This document shows, piece by piece, positions 60,956 through 64,000 of a stretch of 64,000 bases of DNA. How positions within the stretch are numbered: the stretch's first letter is position 1; each line of letters starts with the position of its first letter. The notes beneath the pieces are model-generated. The model searched no databases, was not told the origin of the DNA, and saw nothing but the letters and a program-made list of their open reading frames with translations. The stretch comes from Trichopria drosophilae (taxonomy: Eukaryota > Arthropoda > Insecta > Hymenoptera > Diapriidae), in NCBI GenBank assembly GCA_030407085.1, contig CM059582.1, forward strand, positions 50,739,001-50,803,000, written 5' to 3'. The position numbers were made by a program, and so were the translations under genes.

Positions 60956-62862
60956 TTAATTAAATTAAAAAAATACTTTGAGAAATATTAATTAATTTGT
61001 CGTCTCATTCCGTCGTTCTTGTCAGTATACATGTACCGACAGAAATTTTATGTTGAGTCTACCGCACCCAGGAAGTAACAGTTACTGCTCGGGCTCTGAC
61101 AATTTTAAAATGGCGATTAAATTACGAAATCATTGAAAATACAACATTTTTTAAACAGATTCACTTTTATTATGCCTTTAAGAGTATTTAATCATAATTC
61201 CCAGACGATTTAGTTGCTAATAAATAATTACAATGATTTATAATAAAAGGGAGAAGTTATGCATACAAAAATTTAATTTTTCATCATAGAGGGTTTGTGC
61301 TAACTTTGGCATTTTTTGATACCATTTATAGTAATTACAATCACCCTTACCCATATGCCTTCTCAGGCAAAGGTTGTTGTTTTCACACACGCCGATATAA
61401 TTCAATTTAAAAAAAAAATTCAATGCAATTAGATGCAGAATAAAGGCTCCAGTTTGTAGCCAAAATATGGTCGGGTTTTCCACCGCAGTGGGACGCTACT
61501 TCCGAGGTCCGGAGCACTCTTAAACAAAATGCTAAAGATAAAATAAAAAAAAAATTTTTTTTGTAGTGGTCGCAAAAATTTGTCTGTATTATCTCCTGAT
61601 ATTATACTTTTAAAATATGTAATTTGCGAGAAGATGCCTATCTTCCGAAATAAAATATAACATGGAGGAAACAACATTTTCTTAACAATGAATTTTTGAT
61701 TTTCGTAATATTCATAAATAATTCTTGTTTAGACGGTCACCATACAAAAAATACAATTAAGAAAAATTCCACAATGGTTTTCAATGGAAAACACGAAATG
61801 TGAGTAAAAATTAAGTAGTAAAAAAAATTTTTTGGAGTATGAATCGTCTCGAAACGAACCTTTTCTACTGTTACATATATATGCTTAAACGAATTTTTGT
61901 TTAAATACCATTTTTATTAAATGTACGTTTTGATTTTTTGAAAAAACAATGCACGAGTGTTTTTCGCCAAGACCTCTTTCGCACTGAAAATACAATTTTA
62001 AAATAGTATATTATGTAACATGCGATATTTTATGTATTAGGAGTGTGGTTTCCGAGGTTATGTGCGTGTAACGTGTTTTGAGTGCTTTATGGTATTTGGA
62101 AGATAAAGTAAGGTTATATGCCTATGCGCATGCGCATAGATACATAATGTGTACATTATCGTCCTCGGACTATAAAGTAGCCGCCCCTCCATAATAACTA
62201 ATTTCAGGTCCTTAAAATATGCACATAATGCCGAGGAAACTGTACTCCTGTTACATAAAAAATTACTTTAAAATATCATGTTTTTTTTTTAAATTGAAAA
62301 ATAAGGTAGGAAGGTGTGGTTTTTTCGAAATTTTCGTGCCCGATTCTGAAAGAGCACACTTGAAAATACCCGCTTACAAATGTTCAGATTTTTTAAAGCA
62401 TAAATAACAAAGTTGTACGTGCTTAAAATTGACCGGCAGAAACTGACAAATTGGATCAATAAGGGCTAAGGAAAAAATTAAACTGAGTTGTTGGTGAATT
62501 AGATTTGTTAAGTATTGAAGGGGGTTCTAAAATGCTCGACCTCTTCATAATAACCATTTAAAGCCAATTTTTCACATTGCCTTGCCTTTTAACCAGAAGA
62601 AATTGTAGTGCTTTAAAATCGTTACTCTGTGCGCCCTTCGTTTCGAAAATTCTTATTTTTGTCCGGTCATCATTAATACAATTTGAAAACCCACAAAATG
62701 CATTGCTCTTTTTTAGTTTATATATTTTTCAATGTATATGTCACGTATTGTCAAATTGTTAAAGGTCGTTACGGCTAAAAAACAAGTTTGACAAATAGAA
62801 AAAAAGAAGAAAGTTAATTATTTTATATTATGTCATGCATTCCTTTATATTGGTAGGACCCT
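60956..62862. other. AT-rich stretch, no recognised gene
   Basis: Contains MITE family A-like scraps (ATAAGGTAGGAAGGTGTGG at 62303, AAGGGGGTTCTAAAATGCTC at about 62520). The phrase GATTCTGAAAGAGCA at 62343 also occurs near 41083 and is similar at 43852. No supported coding sequence. Confidence 0.45.
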
Positions 62863-63145
62863 TTAAGGGGGTTCTAAGATGCTCGTTCGATAAGGTAGGA
62901 ATTTTCATTAAAAAAAAAAGGAAATAAAAAATGACTGAAAATAAATAAATAAAAATCATTCATTTCCGAAAATTCTCGGTTAATTCTCAATGAATGTTTT
63001 CGGTATTTTTAAGGAAACCGTCTGTAGAAATAAAGAATTGCCTTTATAGAGCTCGAATTGTGAAAATGTTATTAAGTCATTTCTAATTTACGTTTTTTAG
63101 TGAAACTCTCTACCTTACCGGCGGACCACTTTAGAACTCCCTTAA
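62863..63145. mobile_element. TTAA MITE, family A copy 2 (complete)
   Basis: TTAAGGGGGTTCTAAGATGC at 62863 and CCACTTTAGAACTCCCTTAA ending 63145. TTAA on both sides, 283 bases. Interior homologous to 336-652. Confidence 0.85.
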
Positions 63146-63791
63146 CCCTTTGAAGCATTGTAGCATATATGCTACCCCTTTTTGTAATTCATTATTTACA
63201 TATTTAAGGTAATTATTAATCGATTTTGCTGCATTTTGTTGCTTCCTTACCTCAACAACATGTTAGGAAACGTAAATAAATCAATGTTTTGAATTAATTA
63301 TCATGTTATATTGTTTATAAAAATTAAACACAGCGTAAAAATGGTGGATTTTTCACGGAAAATGTATGTGTGGAAGAAAACGTCACTCAAATATAACGAG
63401 ACTGGGTACTCGGGACTTTTCACCCCGCGGGGTCGCTGATTACAAATCTGACCTCAGATTTTCAAAATTCAAAATGGCGGATCCAACAAGGACGACTGAA
63501 ATCTATGGTCAATCTGACTTGTTTTTACATTTCGGTCGGCCATTTTGGATCCTATATTTTGAATTTCGAAAATCTGAGGTCAGATTCGTAATCAGTGATC
63601 TCGAAAATCCCCAAGTACCCAGTTTCACTTCGATCAAGTAAATTTTTGCAATTCCGTCGGCCATATTGGATCCTACATTTTGAATTTTGAAAATCTAAGG
63701 ACAGATTCGTAATCAGCGGCCCCGAAAAGTACTGAGTAACAAATTTCAGTTATTTTCAGTGTACAGAAAAATTTATTCTTCAAAGGGTTAA
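63142..63791. mobile_element. TTAA element carrying ATGGCGG modules
   Basis: TTAACCCTTTGAAGCATTG at 63142 and CTTCAAAGGGTTAA ending 63791. Inside are three module copies (about 63430, 63545 and 63660) with GCTGATTACAAATCTGACCT, TCAAAATTCAAAATGGCGGA and GGCCATATTGGATCC. Its left TTAA is shared with the family A MITE. Noncoding; the 91-codon ORF inside is repeat-derived. Confidence 0.85.
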
Positions 63792-63927
63792 GTTGTTACA
63801 TGGCTTAATAGTTTGTATACTTAAATATTGCTATTTGCACCTCTTAAAACAACGAAAACAACCTAGCCCTTAAGGGGTAGGACAATAGACAACCAAACTT
63901 TTTTTTATAACTCAAATATTAAAAGTA

Positions 63928-64000
63928 CAGTAGTTCTCCTCTTAAGTCACCTCCCCTTAACTCACATGCTCCCCGTAAGCCATAATTTTGTAGGTTATAA
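63928..64000. mobile_element. Left end of a CAGTAGTTCTCC TIR element, cut by window end
   Basis: Matches 51416-51480 over its whole visible length (CAGTAGTyCTCC, GCTCCCC.TAAG, CATAATTTT.TAGGTTATAA). A TA dinucleotide precedes it. Confidence 0.7.

Noticed and set aside
63366..63641. 91-codon ORF
   Set aside because: Entirely made of repeated ATGGCGG-module sequence in a TTAA MITE.
1..64000. tRNA, rRNA or other structured RNA genes
   Set aside because: None recognised by eye; a tRNAscan-SE and Infernal run would settle this.

Overview
This window reads as AT-rich nuclear DNA of an insect. It contains one spliced host gene on the plus strand with GT-AG introns, one small spliced THAP gene on the minus strand, and an exceptional density of small inverted-repeat DNA transposons. 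The F-box gene exons look most like insect, possibly hymenopteran, homologues; that is a judgement from memory, without a search. A TTAGG-type tract (the usual insect telomere unit) fits but proves nothing.

Layout. 1-15 kb: no confident host gene. It holds TTAA-bounded MITEs (336-652, 657-790, 6957-8388, 12977-14080), a short piggyBac-type element with a scrap of transposase (8738-9703), a CpG-rich island (10060-10620) and nested foldbacks (11140-12610). 15-20 kb: a CCAAT-rich promoter-like patch (15100-15420), a GATA cluster (16086-16110) and dispersed repeats. 20-36 kb: exons of an F-box gene of the FBXO25/FBXO32 family (20001-35788, poly(A) signal at 36026). All six exons keep frame and cover everything except the N-terminus. 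Introns 1, 2, 4 and 5 each carry a foldback or TIR element, and intron 3 carries several. 36-46 kb: a decayed non-LTR retrotransposon on the minus strand, split by a TTAA MITE (40481-41207) and by a hAT-like element with a ~30-bp subterminal array (42343-43384). 46-50 kb: a 3.5-kb TTAA-bounded composite (46335-49846) with a decayed piggyBac-like N-terminus and nested elements. 50-53.4 kb: pogo/Tigger-like TIR elements. 53.8-55.0 kb: a THAP-domain gene with a fully open 336-codon reading frame over three exons. 55.3-57 kb: a foldback with four ~120-bp tandem units. 59.2-61 kb: a second LINE copy broken by stops. 62.8-63.8 kb: two MITEs that share one TTAA, then another TIR end at the window edge.

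The two genes have no evident functional link. The F-box protein should act as a substrate adaptor of an SCF ubiquitin ligase. The THAP protein should bind DNA and may be a piece of a THAP-type transposon, because its 3' flank is a dispersed repeat also present at 18.0 kb. The main theme is repeated TTAA-targeted (piggyBac-type) transposition. Several of these elements carry a shared internal module rich in AAAATGGCGG, which resembles a YY1/Pho site. I found no clearly new biological system. The best leads are the intact THAP gene, the TTAA-element module, and the ~30-bp subterminal array.
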